A stretch of DNA of 22,288 nucleotides from UBA3103 sp002365855 (GTDB lineage: Bacteria; Bacillota; Desulfotomaculia; Desulfotomaculales; Pelotomaculaceae). The notes below the pieces were generated by a model. It saw nothing but the letters and a program-made list of their open reading frames with translations, was not told the DNA's origin and did no database searches. The first letter of the stretch is position 1, and every line of letters begins with the position of its first letter. Position numbers and translations under genes: made by a program. Positions 1-7,393 of the stretch are shown piece by piece. Where the stretch lies: contig DAOURR010000038.1 of the NCBI GenBank assembly GCA_030627625.1, forward strand, positions 1 to 22,288, in the 5' to 3' direction.

Positions 1-2
1 AA

Positions 3-74
3 GATGACCCGCTTGAGGGGGACACTGACCTGAAAGGGCAGAAACGGCCCGGCCTCACAAGGTCTGTACTTTAA
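3..74 (+). CDS. Possible C-terminal tail of an upstream protein (partial)
   Basis: This is the only one of the three forward frames open from the left edge to a distant stop; the other two stop within the first 33 bases. It would encode 23 residues and end in TAA at 72-74. The residues are mostly charged or polar (reading begins DDPLEGDTDLKGQKRPG), which fits a flexible C-terminus but carries no recognisable motif. The next gene starts 95 bases downstream. It could equally be non-coding leader DNA of the EPS operon. Sequence to the left of the window would settle this. Confidence 0.3.
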   Translation, partial: DDPLEGDTDLKGQKRPGLTRSVL

Positions 75-158
75 CCGCGCCTGCCTCCGACCCTACCCCA
101 TGGCGTAGATGAAGTTATTACAGGCAGTTGCCAAGTCGCTGTCTGTACAGTAACCGGG
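62..158 (+). repeat. Two imperfect 18-bp direct repeats upstream of the first EPS gene
   Basis: The segment GTCTGTACTTTAACCGCG (62-79) recurs as GTCTGTACAGTAACCGGG (141-158), matching at 15 of 18 positions with a 79-base offset. The second copy ends just before the ribosome binding site of the chain-length gene. The second copy and its flank also contain a short CTGT-CTGT-ACAG palindrome. A repeated operator is one reading, chance is another. No convincing sigma-A promoter could be assigned in 75-169. Confidence 0.3.
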
Positions 159-169
159 GAGGAAAATCG

Positions 170-865
170 ATGAGGATTAAGGAGTTCGGGAGGATACTGG
201 GAGAACTAAAACTGGTGCTGGTTTTGATACCGGTTGTGGCTATGCTTACCAGCGCGGTAATCAGCTTATTTGTACTGACGCCTGTTTATAAGTCAATCAC
301 AACTGTTATAGTGTTAAGAGACCAAATGGCGCCAACTTCAGAGATTAGTATCAATACCCTTATATTAAATCAAAGACTGGTAAGAACCTACAGCGAACTG
401 GCCAAAAGCCGTGTTGTCGCGGAAGAGGTTATCAAAAATAATGGTTTAAATTTGACTCTGGAAGAGTTCAGTAAAAAAATTCAGGTTGATCTGACCGATG
501 ATACTGAAGTGCTTAAAATTACAGCCAGCGACTCCAACCCTTCGGTAGCTGCTTTAATTGCCAACGGGGTGGCACAGTCGCTCTCCGGCAAGGTTTACAA
601 TGTCTTAAGTGTAAAAAATATTCAAATCCTGGACCAGGCTGTCCCGCCTGTGTCTCCTGTTAGCCCCAATGTAGTTTTGAATATTATACTTGCCGGTATT
701 TTCGGCCTTACTATAACGGTAGCAATTATTTTTGTCCGGGAATATCTTGATGATACCATCAGGAATCCTGAAGAGATCGAAAACTATTTTAAACTGCCTG
801 TACTGGGATTGATACCTGTTGCAGCGTTGCGGAGAGGCGGAGGAGGGAAAACAAAAGTTGAGTAG
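170..865 (+). CDS. Polysaccharide chain-length regulator, Wzz/YveK (CapA-like) family
   Basis: A 231-residue inner-membrane co-polymerase that controls polymer length and works with the BY-kinase encoded next. Two membrane segments frame an extracytoplasmic domain: TM1 about residues 15-37 and TM2 about 168-189. The proline-rich stretch PPVSPVSPN (159-167) just before TM2 is typical of the Wzz family. The cytoplasmic tail (190-231) is the part expected to contact the kinase. The ATG at 170 is preferred over upstream in-frame starts because GGGGAGG lies at the right distance (157-163). The size is normal for the split Gram-positive form, which lacks a fused kinase. As first gene of the locus, its position fits the usual gene order in such operons. 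The 3' end overlaps the kinase start, so the two are probably translationally coupled. The family call is firm; a specific gene name is not. Confidence 0.88.
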   Translation: MRIKEFGRILGELKLVLVLIPVVAMLTSAVISLFVLTPVYKSITTVIVLRDQMAPTSEISINTLILNQRLVRTYSELAKSRVVAEEVIKNNGLNLTLEEFSKKIQVDLTDDTEVLKITASDSNPSVAALIANGVAQSLSGKVYNVLSVKNIQILDQAVPPVSPVSPNVVLNIILAGIFGLTITVAIIFVREYLDDTIRNPEEIENYFKLPVLGLIPVAALRRGGGGKTKVE

Positions 866-1565
866 CTATGAACTGATTACCCACAACCGGCCCCATTCTT
901 TTATAACGGAGTCCTTTCGAACTTTACGGGCAAACCTCCAGTTTTTGGGGGCAGGTGACACGTTAAAGACCATCCTGCTTGCCGGAGGGGGATTCGGTGA
1001 AGGGACGTCTTTTGTAATAGCAAACTTGGGCGTTGTTTTTGCTCAGACTGGTCAAAGGGTGATTATAGTTGACTGCGACCTGCGCAAACCTCAGCAGCAT
1101 TTGATTTTTAACCTGGATAACCAGCTTGGTTTGACCAGTATTTTATCCGGATTTAAAGATCCTGATAACGTTTTAAAGGCTGCTCCCATAGCAGGGGTGA
1201 GGATATTGACGTCAGGACCATTGCCTGCCAACCCGGCGGAGTTGTTAGGCAGCCAGAAAATGAGCCAACTCATCGCAGGTCTGAAAGAAAAAGCCGATGT
1301 GATCTTGCTGGACGCATCTCCATTGACTGTGGTTGCCGACGCTGCCGTTTTATCAAAGGCGGTGGACGGTGTGCTTATTGTTGTAAGGTCCAGAGTGGCC
1401 TCCCATGATTCAGTAAGCAAAGCGAAGGAACTTTTGATGAACGCGAAGGCAAGTATCCTGGGCGTAGCTTTAAATTGCGCCAGGATGTGTGAGATAAGCG
1501 AAAGTTATTATTCCAACTATGGATCAGACTCCAAAAACCAGAAAAAGACAAAGAAAAAAGAATAA
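858..1565 (+). CDS. Bacterial tyrosine kinase (CpsD/YveL family) with altered Walker A
   Basis: A 235-residue cytoplasmic P-loop protein of the BY-kinase family, partner of the preceding Wzz protein. Visible marks are the oligomerisation motif ExxRxxR (E18, R21, R24), a Walker A region GGGFGEGTS (43-51), Walker A' VDCDLRKP (71-78), Walker B ILLD (149-152), and a C-terminal tyrosine cluster (Y217, Y218, Y221) before a lysine-rich tail. The invariant Walker A lysine is replaced by threonine (T50, codon ACG at 1005-1007; Lys would be AAG), so ATP binding or catalysis may be lost. The start chosen is TTG 858, about 10 bases after AGGAGGG (841-847) and overlapping the upstream gene by 8 bases. An in-frame TTG at 819 is possible but lies upstream of that ribosome binding site. 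No CpsB/YwqE-type phosphatase is present in the window. Confidence 0.85.
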   Translation: MSSYELITHNRPHSFITESFRTLRANLQFLGAGDTLKTILLAGGGFGEGTSFVIANLGVVFAQTGQRVIIVDCDLRKPQQHLIFNLDNQLGLTSILSGFKDPDNVLKAAPIAGVRILTSGPLPANPAELLGSQKMSQLIAGLKEKADVILLDASPLTVVADAAVLSKAVDGVLIVVRSRVASHDSVSKAKELLMNAKASILGVALNCARMCEISESYYSNYGSDSKNQKKTKKKE

Positions 1566-1618
1566 GGATGAAAAAATAGACGTCAAAAAGTAAATTATAA
1601 AAAGCTGGTGGTCGTGGA

Positions 1619-2557
1619 ATGAGTACCTTTCTCGTTACGGGAGGGGCTGGTTTTATTGGTTCAAATCTTACCATCACCCTTGTGGAACTGGGCCACAAGG
1701 TTAAGGTGCTGGATAATTTTTCTACCGGCAACCTTAACAATTTACAACCGGTGATAAAAGAAATTGAAGTGAATAAAGGTGACCTTCGCAGCCTGAGTGA
1801 TGTACGAAGGGCCGTTGAAGGCGTAGAGGTAGTTTTTCACCAGGGCGCGTTACCGTCGGTACCCAGGTCGGTGGCGGACCCGCTGACTGCTAACGAAGTG
1901 AATATTACCGGAACCCTGAATGTTTTTCTGGCATCCAGGGACGCAGGGGTCAGGAGAGTGGTATATGCCTCTTCATCATCCGTTTATGGCAATAGCGATA
2001 TCCTCCCAAAGCTTGAAACAATGCCCCTCCGCCCCATGTCACCCTACGCGGCGACCAAACTGGCCGGAGAGGCATATGGTATAATTTTCCATGAATTATA
2101 TGGCTTGGAGACTGTGGGGCTTAGGTATTTTAATGTGTTCGGACCTCGTCAAGATCCAAAATCAGAATATGCGGCAGTAATTCCCCGGTTTATTAACGCG
2201 TTATTGAAAAGAACGTCACCGGTGGTATTCGGTGACGGGGAGCAGTCCCGGGATTTTACTTTCGTTGAAGATGTCGTTCAGGCGAATCTATTCTCTTTGC
2301 AGACTGCGGCAGTCAGCGGCGAAGTCTTTAACATCGCCGGTGGGAAAAGGGTTAATTTAAATAATTTATTATCTGTTTTGATGAATATTGTTGGTTACGA
2401 GGTGGACGTAACCTATTCGGAACCCCGTCCGGGAGATGTAAAACACTCCATGGCGGGTATAGAAAAAGCATCCAACATGCTTGGATATTTCCCAAAAAAA
2501 AGCCTTGAAGAGGGGCTGAGGTTAACAGTTGAATGGTTTGCCCGCAAGAACCAATAA
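1619..2557 (+). CDS. NAD-dependent UDP-hexose/HexNAc 4-epimerase, WbpP/GalE-like
   Basis: A 312-residue extended SDR enzyme. The Rossmann glycine motif TGGAGFIG lies at 7-14, D32 follows the second strand as expected for NAD binding, the serine run ASSSSVYG is at 117-124, and the catalytic YxxxK is Y143/K147 in SPYAATK. The segment SVPRSVADP (80-88) and the string LRYFNVFGPRQDP (168-180) resemble the WbpP/TviC group, which interconverts UDP-GlcNAc and UDP-GalNAc or the matching uronic acids, more than plain GalE. The substrate is therefore inferred, not shown. It would supply a nucleotide sugar for the repeat unit. The ATG at 1619 has only a weak GGTGG-type ribosome binding site, and the intergenic gap after the kinase is 53 bases. 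The stop lies inside the beginning of the next reading frame. Confidence 0.87.
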   Translation: MSTFLVTGGAGFIGSNLTITLVELGHKVKVLDNFSTGNLNNLQPVIKEIEVNKGDLRSLSDVRRAVEGVEVVFHQGALPSVPRSVADPLTANEVNITGTLNVFLASRDAGVRRVVYASSSSVYGNSDILPKLETMPLRPMSPYAATKLAGEAYGIIFHELYGLETVGLRYFNVFGPRQDPKSEYAAVIPRFINALLKRTSPVVFGDGEQSRDFTFVEDVVQANLFSLQTAAVSGEVFNIAGGKRVNLNNLLSVLMNIVGYEVDVTYSEPRPGDVKHSMAGIEKASNMLGYFPKKSLEEGLRLTVEWFARKNQ

Positions 2558-3737
2558 CGAGTGTAGAGGTTTTTCAATAAAAGGCGGAAAGCCCCGAGTT
2601 ATCCACGTAACCACCGTCGGGATAACTTCCTACCGGGCTTTAATGGCTCAATGCATGTATTTCCGGCAAAAAGGCCTGGATGTAGGATTTGTTTTCAGCC
2701 CTTCACCGGAAGAAGAAATACTGCGCAACCACGGATTTCCGGTTAAGGAGATCTATATTAACAGAAGAATCGACCCACTGACAGATACCTTGGCAATTTT
2801 TAAGATGCGGAACTATTTCCGGTGTGTAAGGCCGGATATTGTCCACACCCATACTTCGAAAGCAGGTGTGGTGGGCAGGGTAGCCGCAAGACTGGCAGGG
2901 GTTCCTAATGTCATTCACACTGTGCACGGATTTCCGTTTCATCCGGGAATGTCCTGGATGAAGTACCGGGTTTATAAGCAAATTGAAAAGTGGATGGCTG
3001 GTATAACAGACATTATGTTGTCTCAGAGCGAGGAGGATGTTGTTACCGCATCCAAACTGGGTATTAAGCCTCGCCGGGAGGATTTAATCCATATCGGAAA
3101 CGGCATTGACCTCGTTGAATTCGATCCTGGCAAGTATTCTTCACATCAACGGTTTCAGATCAGAAAAGGGCTGAAGATCGGAGAAACAGACCCTGTGATT
3201 ACCATGATCGGCCGTATCAACCGGGAAAAAGGATACCACGATCTGGTGGAAGCGTTGCAACGTTTGAGGGATATGCCGTGGCGAGCTCTTTTTATCGGCA
3301 GGGATGAGGGGTTTTTGGGCAAGGTCATACATCAAATTAATGATTACGGTCTGAAGGAACGTATTCAAATACTGGGTCAGCGCAGTGACATTACCCATTT
3401 GCTGGCGGCAACTGATATTTTTGTGCTTCCTTCTTACCGGGAAGGTCTGCCCCGCTCTCTGATTGAAGCTCAGGCCATGGCCCTGCCCTGCGTGGCTACT
3501 GATATCAGGGGTTGCAGGGAGGTGGTTGTGGAAGGTGTAACAGGATTTCTTATAGCGCCGGGAGATAGTACGTCCCTGGGCGAGGCGCTAGGCAAACTGC
3601 TGCTGGACCCTGAGCTTCGACTCCGGATGGGGCGGGAGGGGCGGCGACGCATGCACCGGTGCTTCGATGAGGTTGAAGTGGGGCGAAAGGTTATGGCCAT
3701 ATATGATGAAGCTTTGAAATATAATAATACTCAGTAA
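2529..3737 (+). CDS. Glycosyltransferase family 4 (EpsD-like)
   Basis: A GT-B fold retaining glycosyltransferase that would add one sugar to the lipid-linked repeat unit at the cytoplasmic face. The N-terminal acceptor half carries HTHTSKAGVVGRVAARLAGV (106-125) and HTVHGFPFH (130-138), typical of EPS GT4 enzymes such as EpsD. The donor half has R229/K234 in GRINREKG and the EX7E motif E305-E313 within REGLPRSLIEA. The start is uncertain: the TTG at 2529 has a TGAGG ribosome binding site 7 bases upstream and overlaps the preceding gene by 29 bases. The first conserved strand (RVIHVTTVG) begins only at residue 23, and no ATG or GTG lies between, so the true start might be a nearby TTG (2538) or a rare codon. 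Donor and acceptor sugars cannot be told from sequence. Confidence 0.87.
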   Translation: MNGLPARTNNECRGFSIKGGKPRVIHVTTVGITSYRALMAQCMYFRQKGLDVGFVFSPSPEEEILRNHGFPVKEIYINRRIDPLTDTLAIFKMRNYFRCVRPDIVHTHTSKAGVVGRVAARLAGVPNVIHTVHGFPFHPGMSWMKYRVYKQIEKWMAGITDIMLSQSEEDVVTASKLGIKPRREDLIHIGNGIDLVEFDPGKYSSHQRFQIRKGLKIGETDPVITMIGRINREKGYHDLVEALQRLRDMPWRALFIGRDEGFLGKVIHQINDYGLKERIQILGQRSDITHLLAATDIFVLPSYREGLPRSLIEAQAMALPCVATDIRGCREVVVEGVTGFLIAPGDSTSLGEALGKLLLDPELRLRMGREGRRRMHRCFDEVEVGRKVMAIYDEALKYNNTQ

Positions 3738-3778
3738 AGTTCAAATAAGGTTAAATTATTTAAAATAAGGAGGTCAGG

Positions 3779-5038
3779 ATGAAAAAATATTTATTTATTT
3801 TACTGTTAATACTGGTATTTTTGTGCCCGGGGCAGAATGCCTTTGCCCAAACCCTTACAGATGTTCAGGATCATTGGGCCAAGGGATATATCGGGCAATT
3901 AGTTGATGCTGGAGTTATAAGCGGCTATCCTGACGGCGCCTTCCGACCGGAAAGCAGTATTACCAGGGCGGAGTTTATAAAAACGCTGGTAGTTAGCCGG
4001 GGTCTTCCCCTAAAACCCAGGGTAAACCCCACATTTGCCGACGTAGAGACTGATCACTGGCACTACCCTTACATTGAAACGGCAGTGGCCGCGGGAATTA
4101 TTGTTCCCGGTGACTATATCCAATTTACATTTGACCCGGATGAACCCATAACCAGGGTTGAAGCCGCCATCTTTTTATCACGGTCACTGGATCTGATAGA
4201 AGAATCCGCCTATACCGGCTTTGATGACGGATATCAAATCCCACAGGAATTCAGGGGATATATAAGGGCGGCCAAAGAGCGAGGCTTGATTACAGGCTAT
4301 CCCGACGGAACCTTTAAGCCGTGGAACCCCATTACAAGGGCCGAAACCTGTAAAATCCTGGTATGCTACATGTATGAACAGGGTAAAGGCAAAGGTCTGG
4401 TTACCTTGAGCTATGATCACCAGCTTCCTTCCGTGTATGAAAATGCCTTTTCTGTTCACAAAGCTTACGGTTACCCGGGGGTAAACTACGTTTGCACATC
4501 GTCAGTAGGGTCTGAAGGGAACATGACGGTAAAACAATTGAAAGAAATGGAAAGCGCAGGTTGGGAAACAGCTTCCCACAGCGCCAACCACTTGCACTTT
4601 AAAGACCTGGAGGTAAAGGATATTCGAAACCAATTGGAGAGATCAAAACTATGGTTGGAGCAGCAAGGCCTGACCAGTGAAAATTTCGCCTATCCCTTCA
4701 GGTTTATCACTCCAAACCCGCTTGTACTGGAGTACTATAATTCCGGTGCAACTTCGTACGACAAAGAAATTAATATAAGACCTGTTAATCCTAACAAGTT
4801 AAATAGATACTACTTGCAAGACCCGGGCCGGGAAGAGATCAAAGCGGTCTTGGACAAAACCGTAGCAGAAGGAGGTTGGGTGATTTTTCACACCCACAAT
4901 GTCTATAAAGGCAGTCAGAAGCCGGACAGCAAGAGCATAAACCAGGATACTCTTCAATTCCTGCTCGATGAGGTGGCAAGGAGGAATATCCAGGTGGTTA
5001 CGGTCAAACAGGGTTTGCAGATAGTGGCGGGCAAATAG
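3779..5038 (+). CDS. SLH-domain anchored polysaccharide deacetylase (CE4/NodB-like)
   Basis: A 419-residue exported protein. A signal peptide (1-23, probable cut after AFA) is followed by three SLH repeats at about 27-70, 86-135 and 147-195, marked by ITRAE (61), ITRVE (124) and ITRAE (185). These bind secondary cell-wall polymer and would hold the enzyme at the cell surface. From about 205 comes a carbohydrate esterase family 4 domain: motif 1 SYDHQ (211-215), motif 2 SHSANH (266-271), motif 3 AYPFR (304-308) and a late FHTHN (370-374). Motif 1 has His214 where the family has the metal-binding second Asp, while Asp213, the usual base, is kept. The role inferred is N- or O-deacetylation of the exported polymer or of wall glycan. 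The ATG is preceded by a strong AAGGAGGT at 3768-3775. A separate promoter in the 41-base gap was not convincing. Confidence 0.9.
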   Translation: MKKYLFILLLILVFLCPGQNAFAQTLTDVQDHWAKGYIGQLVDAGVISGYPDGAFRPESSITRAEFIKTLVVSRGLPLKPRVNPTFADVETDHWHYPYIETAVAAGIIVPGDYIQFTFDPDEPITRVEAAIFLSRSLDLIEESAYTGFDDGYQIPQEFRGYIRAAKERGLITGYPDGTFKPWNPITRAETCKILVCYMYEQGKGKGLVTLSYDHQLPSVYENAFSVHKAYGYPGVNYVCTSSVGSEGNMTVKQLKEMESAGWETASHSANHLHFKDLEVKDIRNQLERSKLWLEQQGLTSENFAYPFRFITPNPLVLEYYNSGATSYDKEINIRPVNPNKLNRYYLQDPGREEIKAVLDKTVAEGGWVIFHTHNVYKGSQKPDSKSINQDTLQFLLDEVARRNIQVVTVKQGLQIVAGK

Positions 5039-5097
5039 CAACGTGGCATTTTGGGGGGTGACAAAAAATAAAACGAAAGGGTTGGTGTATTGCTATA

Positions 5098-5645
5098 TTG
5101 TCTAGCTTCATTTTTGTGATGATAGCAACTTTTAACCCCCCCTGGCCGTTTCTGGCAAAACAATTGGTCATCGACCATACCCCTGAGAAGGTTGATGTGC
5201 TGATAACCCTTGGGGGGGGGGGTCGGAAAGAGAGCGTTATGCAGCGGAGCTTTACAGATTGGGTTTCGCTCCCGGAATCATAATGTCGGGCTGCGGGAAG
5301 GCTGCGCGACAAATGGCAAAAACAGCAATTAATTTAGGTGTTAAAGAACAGGATATTATTATTGAAGAAAAATCAAGAAGCACATATGAAAATGCCCTTT
5401 ATTCCCGTGATATTATGTATGCCCAAAATTTTAAGTCAGCCATAATAGTCACATCACCATACCATATGAGGCGTACCAAACTGGTCTTTGGAAGGGTATT
5501 CAAAAACACCGGTGTGAAACTTCTTTATTGTTCAACCAGGGATTCAGGATTTAACGCGGATGGGCAGTGCAAGAGCGAGAAAGACAGACAGGTGGTCCGT
5601 AGAGAGTATATAAAACTTATTTATTACTGGATGCGTTATTGGTAG
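5098..5645 (+). pseudogene. DUF218/YdcF-ElyC family gene, frameshifted at a G11 tract
   Basis: Two overlapping frames together give one DUF218 protein. The first part has a lysine/arginine start, a membrane segment (around 5089-5142) and VDVLITLGGG (5191-5220). The second part continues as SERERYAAELYRLGFAPGII in the frame starting at 5223, then STYENALYSRD and IVTSPYHMRR, all typical family motifs. The frames meet exactly at 11 consecutive G (5212-5222). Nine or twelve G would restore one continuous reading frame; with eleven the first frame ends at 5283. DUF218 proteins are usually membrane-tethered and act in envelope or polysaccharide metabolism, but the reaction is unknown for most. The 5' start is unclear. 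TTG 5098 is in frame but lacks a good ribosome binding site, and the frame is open upstream back to 5062. Phase variation, decay and sequencing error are all possible. Confidence 0.8.
5212..5222 (+). repeat. G11 mononucleotide tract at a reading-frame break
   Basis: Eleven consecutive G follow the CTT leucine codon of the DUF218 motif LGGG. Three glycine codons (G9) or four (G12) keep the gene in frame; the eleven present do not. Long G tracts inside genes are classic slippage sites in surface-structure loci, and also a common source of sequencing error. Confidence 0.97.
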
Positions 5646-5676
5646 GTATTTTTATTTTTTGGGGTGTGTACAAAGA

Positions 5677-6737
5677 ATGGGACATTATAATGTGCTGGGT
5701 TTGCAGGACCGTGAGCAGTGGGTGCTGGAGCTGGAATGTTTAAAGGATTTAAGTCCGGATATTCATTACCGGCCTGAATACTGCGGGCTTTTCAAAGACA
5801 TGGGGGAAGCCCGGCTTTTTATATACAGGGAAGGAACAGCCTCCGTCATTTATCCTTTTCTTCTCAGGAAGGTTAACCTCATTCCAGGGCTTGAAGGTAA
5901 ACTTAAGCAAGACCTGTATGATATCACAACTCCTTACGGTTACGGGGGTCCGCTGGCAACTCCGGCGGCCGGCGAGAAAGTATGGAGTAACTTTTGCCGG
6001 TGTTTGACGGAGTATTGCAAAGGTAACGGCATCATAACCGAGTTTATCCGGTTTCATCCGCTATTAGGCAACCATCACTTGCTTAGAAGACAGGTAGTAA
6101 TTGACAGAGTATCGTCAGTGGTCTTTGTTGATCTTAAAATGTCAGATGAAGAAATATGGTCGGGATATGAACGTAATAACCGCAAGAATATAAAAAACCC
6201 TACCGTGAAGGGCTGGAGGTAATTCTGGAAGAGACGCCGGCGCACTTTACTGATTTTATTTCTATCTACCATCATACTCTTTCAAGAAATCAGGCTAGTA
6301 AATTTTACTTCTTCAACAAAAAATTTTATGATTGCATTCACAAAGAGTTAGAGGGGAATTTTCTATATGCCCATACCTTGAAGAGCGGTAAAATTATTTC
6401 AACTGAACTGTTGCTGTACAATAGAATCTATATCCATTCATTTCTAGGAGGGACGCTGGAAAAGTTTTGTGAGTACCGCCCAAACAATATATTGAAACAT
6501 GAAATAATCAAATGGGCAAAAAGCAGAGGAATCAAATATTTCTTCCTCGGCGGCGGCTATCGTGAGGGAGACGGTATCTTTAGATATAAGCGTTCTTTCG
6601 CCAGGGACGGAGTATTGGATTATTACGTCGGAAAGAAAATTTATAATCATGAAGCGGTAAGTATGCTGGAAGAAATGATGATTGAACAAAAGCCCCAGGA
6701 AAGTGAAAATTATTTTCCCAGTTACCGGAGGTGTTGA
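5677..6737 (+). pseudogene. FemAB/GNAT-like aminoacyl- or acyltransferase, frameshifted at A6
   Basis: The N-terminal frame ends at 6222, and the C-terminal part continues in another frame to 6737. Adding one A to the A6 run at 6192-6197 joins them into about 353 residues, reading NRKNIKKPYREGLEV across the join. This is the normal two-lobed length for the FemAB-like (Acetyltransf_6) family. Family marks downstream are the ELLLYN strand, PNNILKHEIIKWAKSRGIK and the LGGGYREGDGIFRYKRSF motif near the C-terminus. FemAB enzymes transfer amino acids from aminoacyl-tRNA; related EPS-locus members may decorate sugars with amino acids or acyl groups. The start taken is ATG 5677, with GGGGTG about 10 bases upstream. 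Without the correction the product is a truncated 182-residue protein. It may be a live gene with a sequencing error. Confidence 0.75.
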
Positions 6738-6738
6738 G

Positions 6739-7365
6739 ATGGCTGTGACAAGAACAAATCAGACATGTAAAAGGGTATTTGATCTGCTTTGCACGTTATT
6801 AATACTGGTACTCCTAAGTCCATTGCTGCTGGTGGTGGTACTGACTATAAAAATAACTTCACCCGGCGGGGTCTTCTTCAAGCAACAGCGTCTGGGTTTA
6901 CACGGCAAAATATTTTGGGTGTATAAATTCCGCAGCATGGTTCCCAACGCTGTAAATATAGGTTCCGGTATGTTTGTGGAGGAAGACGACCCCAGGATCA
7001 CACCTGTCGGTAAAATTCTTAGAAAGACCAGCATTGACGAACTGCCACAGTTATTTAACGTGCTTCGGGGCGAAATGAGCCTGGTAGGCCCAAGGCCCGC
7101 CCCGCTCCATCATCTTGACATATACGACGAAAGGCAGAGAAATAGGTTAAATATGAAACCAGGTATCACCGGGTGGGCTCAGGTCAATGGCCGTATAGCG
7201 CTATACTGGCCTGAGCGCATTGAATTGGACCTCTGGTATGTTGAAAATTATTCATTATGGCTGGATCTGAAAATATTGTCCAAGACAGTTACGGTTATCT
7301 TTTTGCATCGAGGCGGAACGGCCAGGGAAGATCGTAAAAAAGTAGACCCCTTTATGAAATTATAG
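6739..7365 (+). CDS. Initiating phosphoglycosyl transferase (PglC/EpsL-type sugar transferase)
   Basis: A 208-residue bacterial sugar transferase that moves a sugar-1-phosphate from a UDP-sugar to undecaprenyl phosphate, starting the repeat unit at the inner membrane. It is the short monotopic form: one N-terminal hydrophobic segment (about 15-38) followed by the catalytic domain, without the extra WcaJ-type membrane helices. Family marks are VYKFRSM (61-67), DDPRITPVGKILRKTSIDEL (83-102), which includes the catalytic Asp100-Glu101 pair, SLVGPRP (114-120) and PGITGWAQVNGR (141-152). The start is ATG 6739, 8 bases after CGGAGG; this lies just past the stop of the FemAB-like gene (6735-6737), suggesting coupling. 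Longer in-frame extensions upstream overlap that gene and lack support. The sugar is not determinable; GlcNAc-, bacillosamine- or galactose-type donors are typical. Confidence 0.92.
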   Translation: MAVTRTNQTCKRVFDLLCTLLILVLLSPLLLVVVLTIKITSPGGVFFKQQRLGLHGKIFWVYKFRSMVPNAVNIGSGMFVEEDDPRITPVGKILRKTSIDELPQLFNVLRGEMSLVGPRPAPLHHLDIYDERQRNRLNMKPGITGWAQVNGRIALYWPERIELDLWYVENYSLWLDLKILSKTVTVIFLHRGGTAREDRKKVDPFMKL

Positions 7366-7393
7366 AATTATTATTATAACCGGGAGGGTAAAG

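Noticed and set aside
1..127. Leader examined for a c-di-GMP, cobalamin or other riboswitch
   Set aside because: No conserved core sequence or convincing multi-stem fold could be recognised by eye, and part of the region may be coding.
5058..5105. GTG at 5058 as the start of the DUF218 gene
   Set aside because: It opens a 15-codon frame ending at 5103-5105 and would need a further one-base deletion near 5070-5073 to join the DUF218 frame; its GGGGG sits directly against the start codon. Possible but unsupported.
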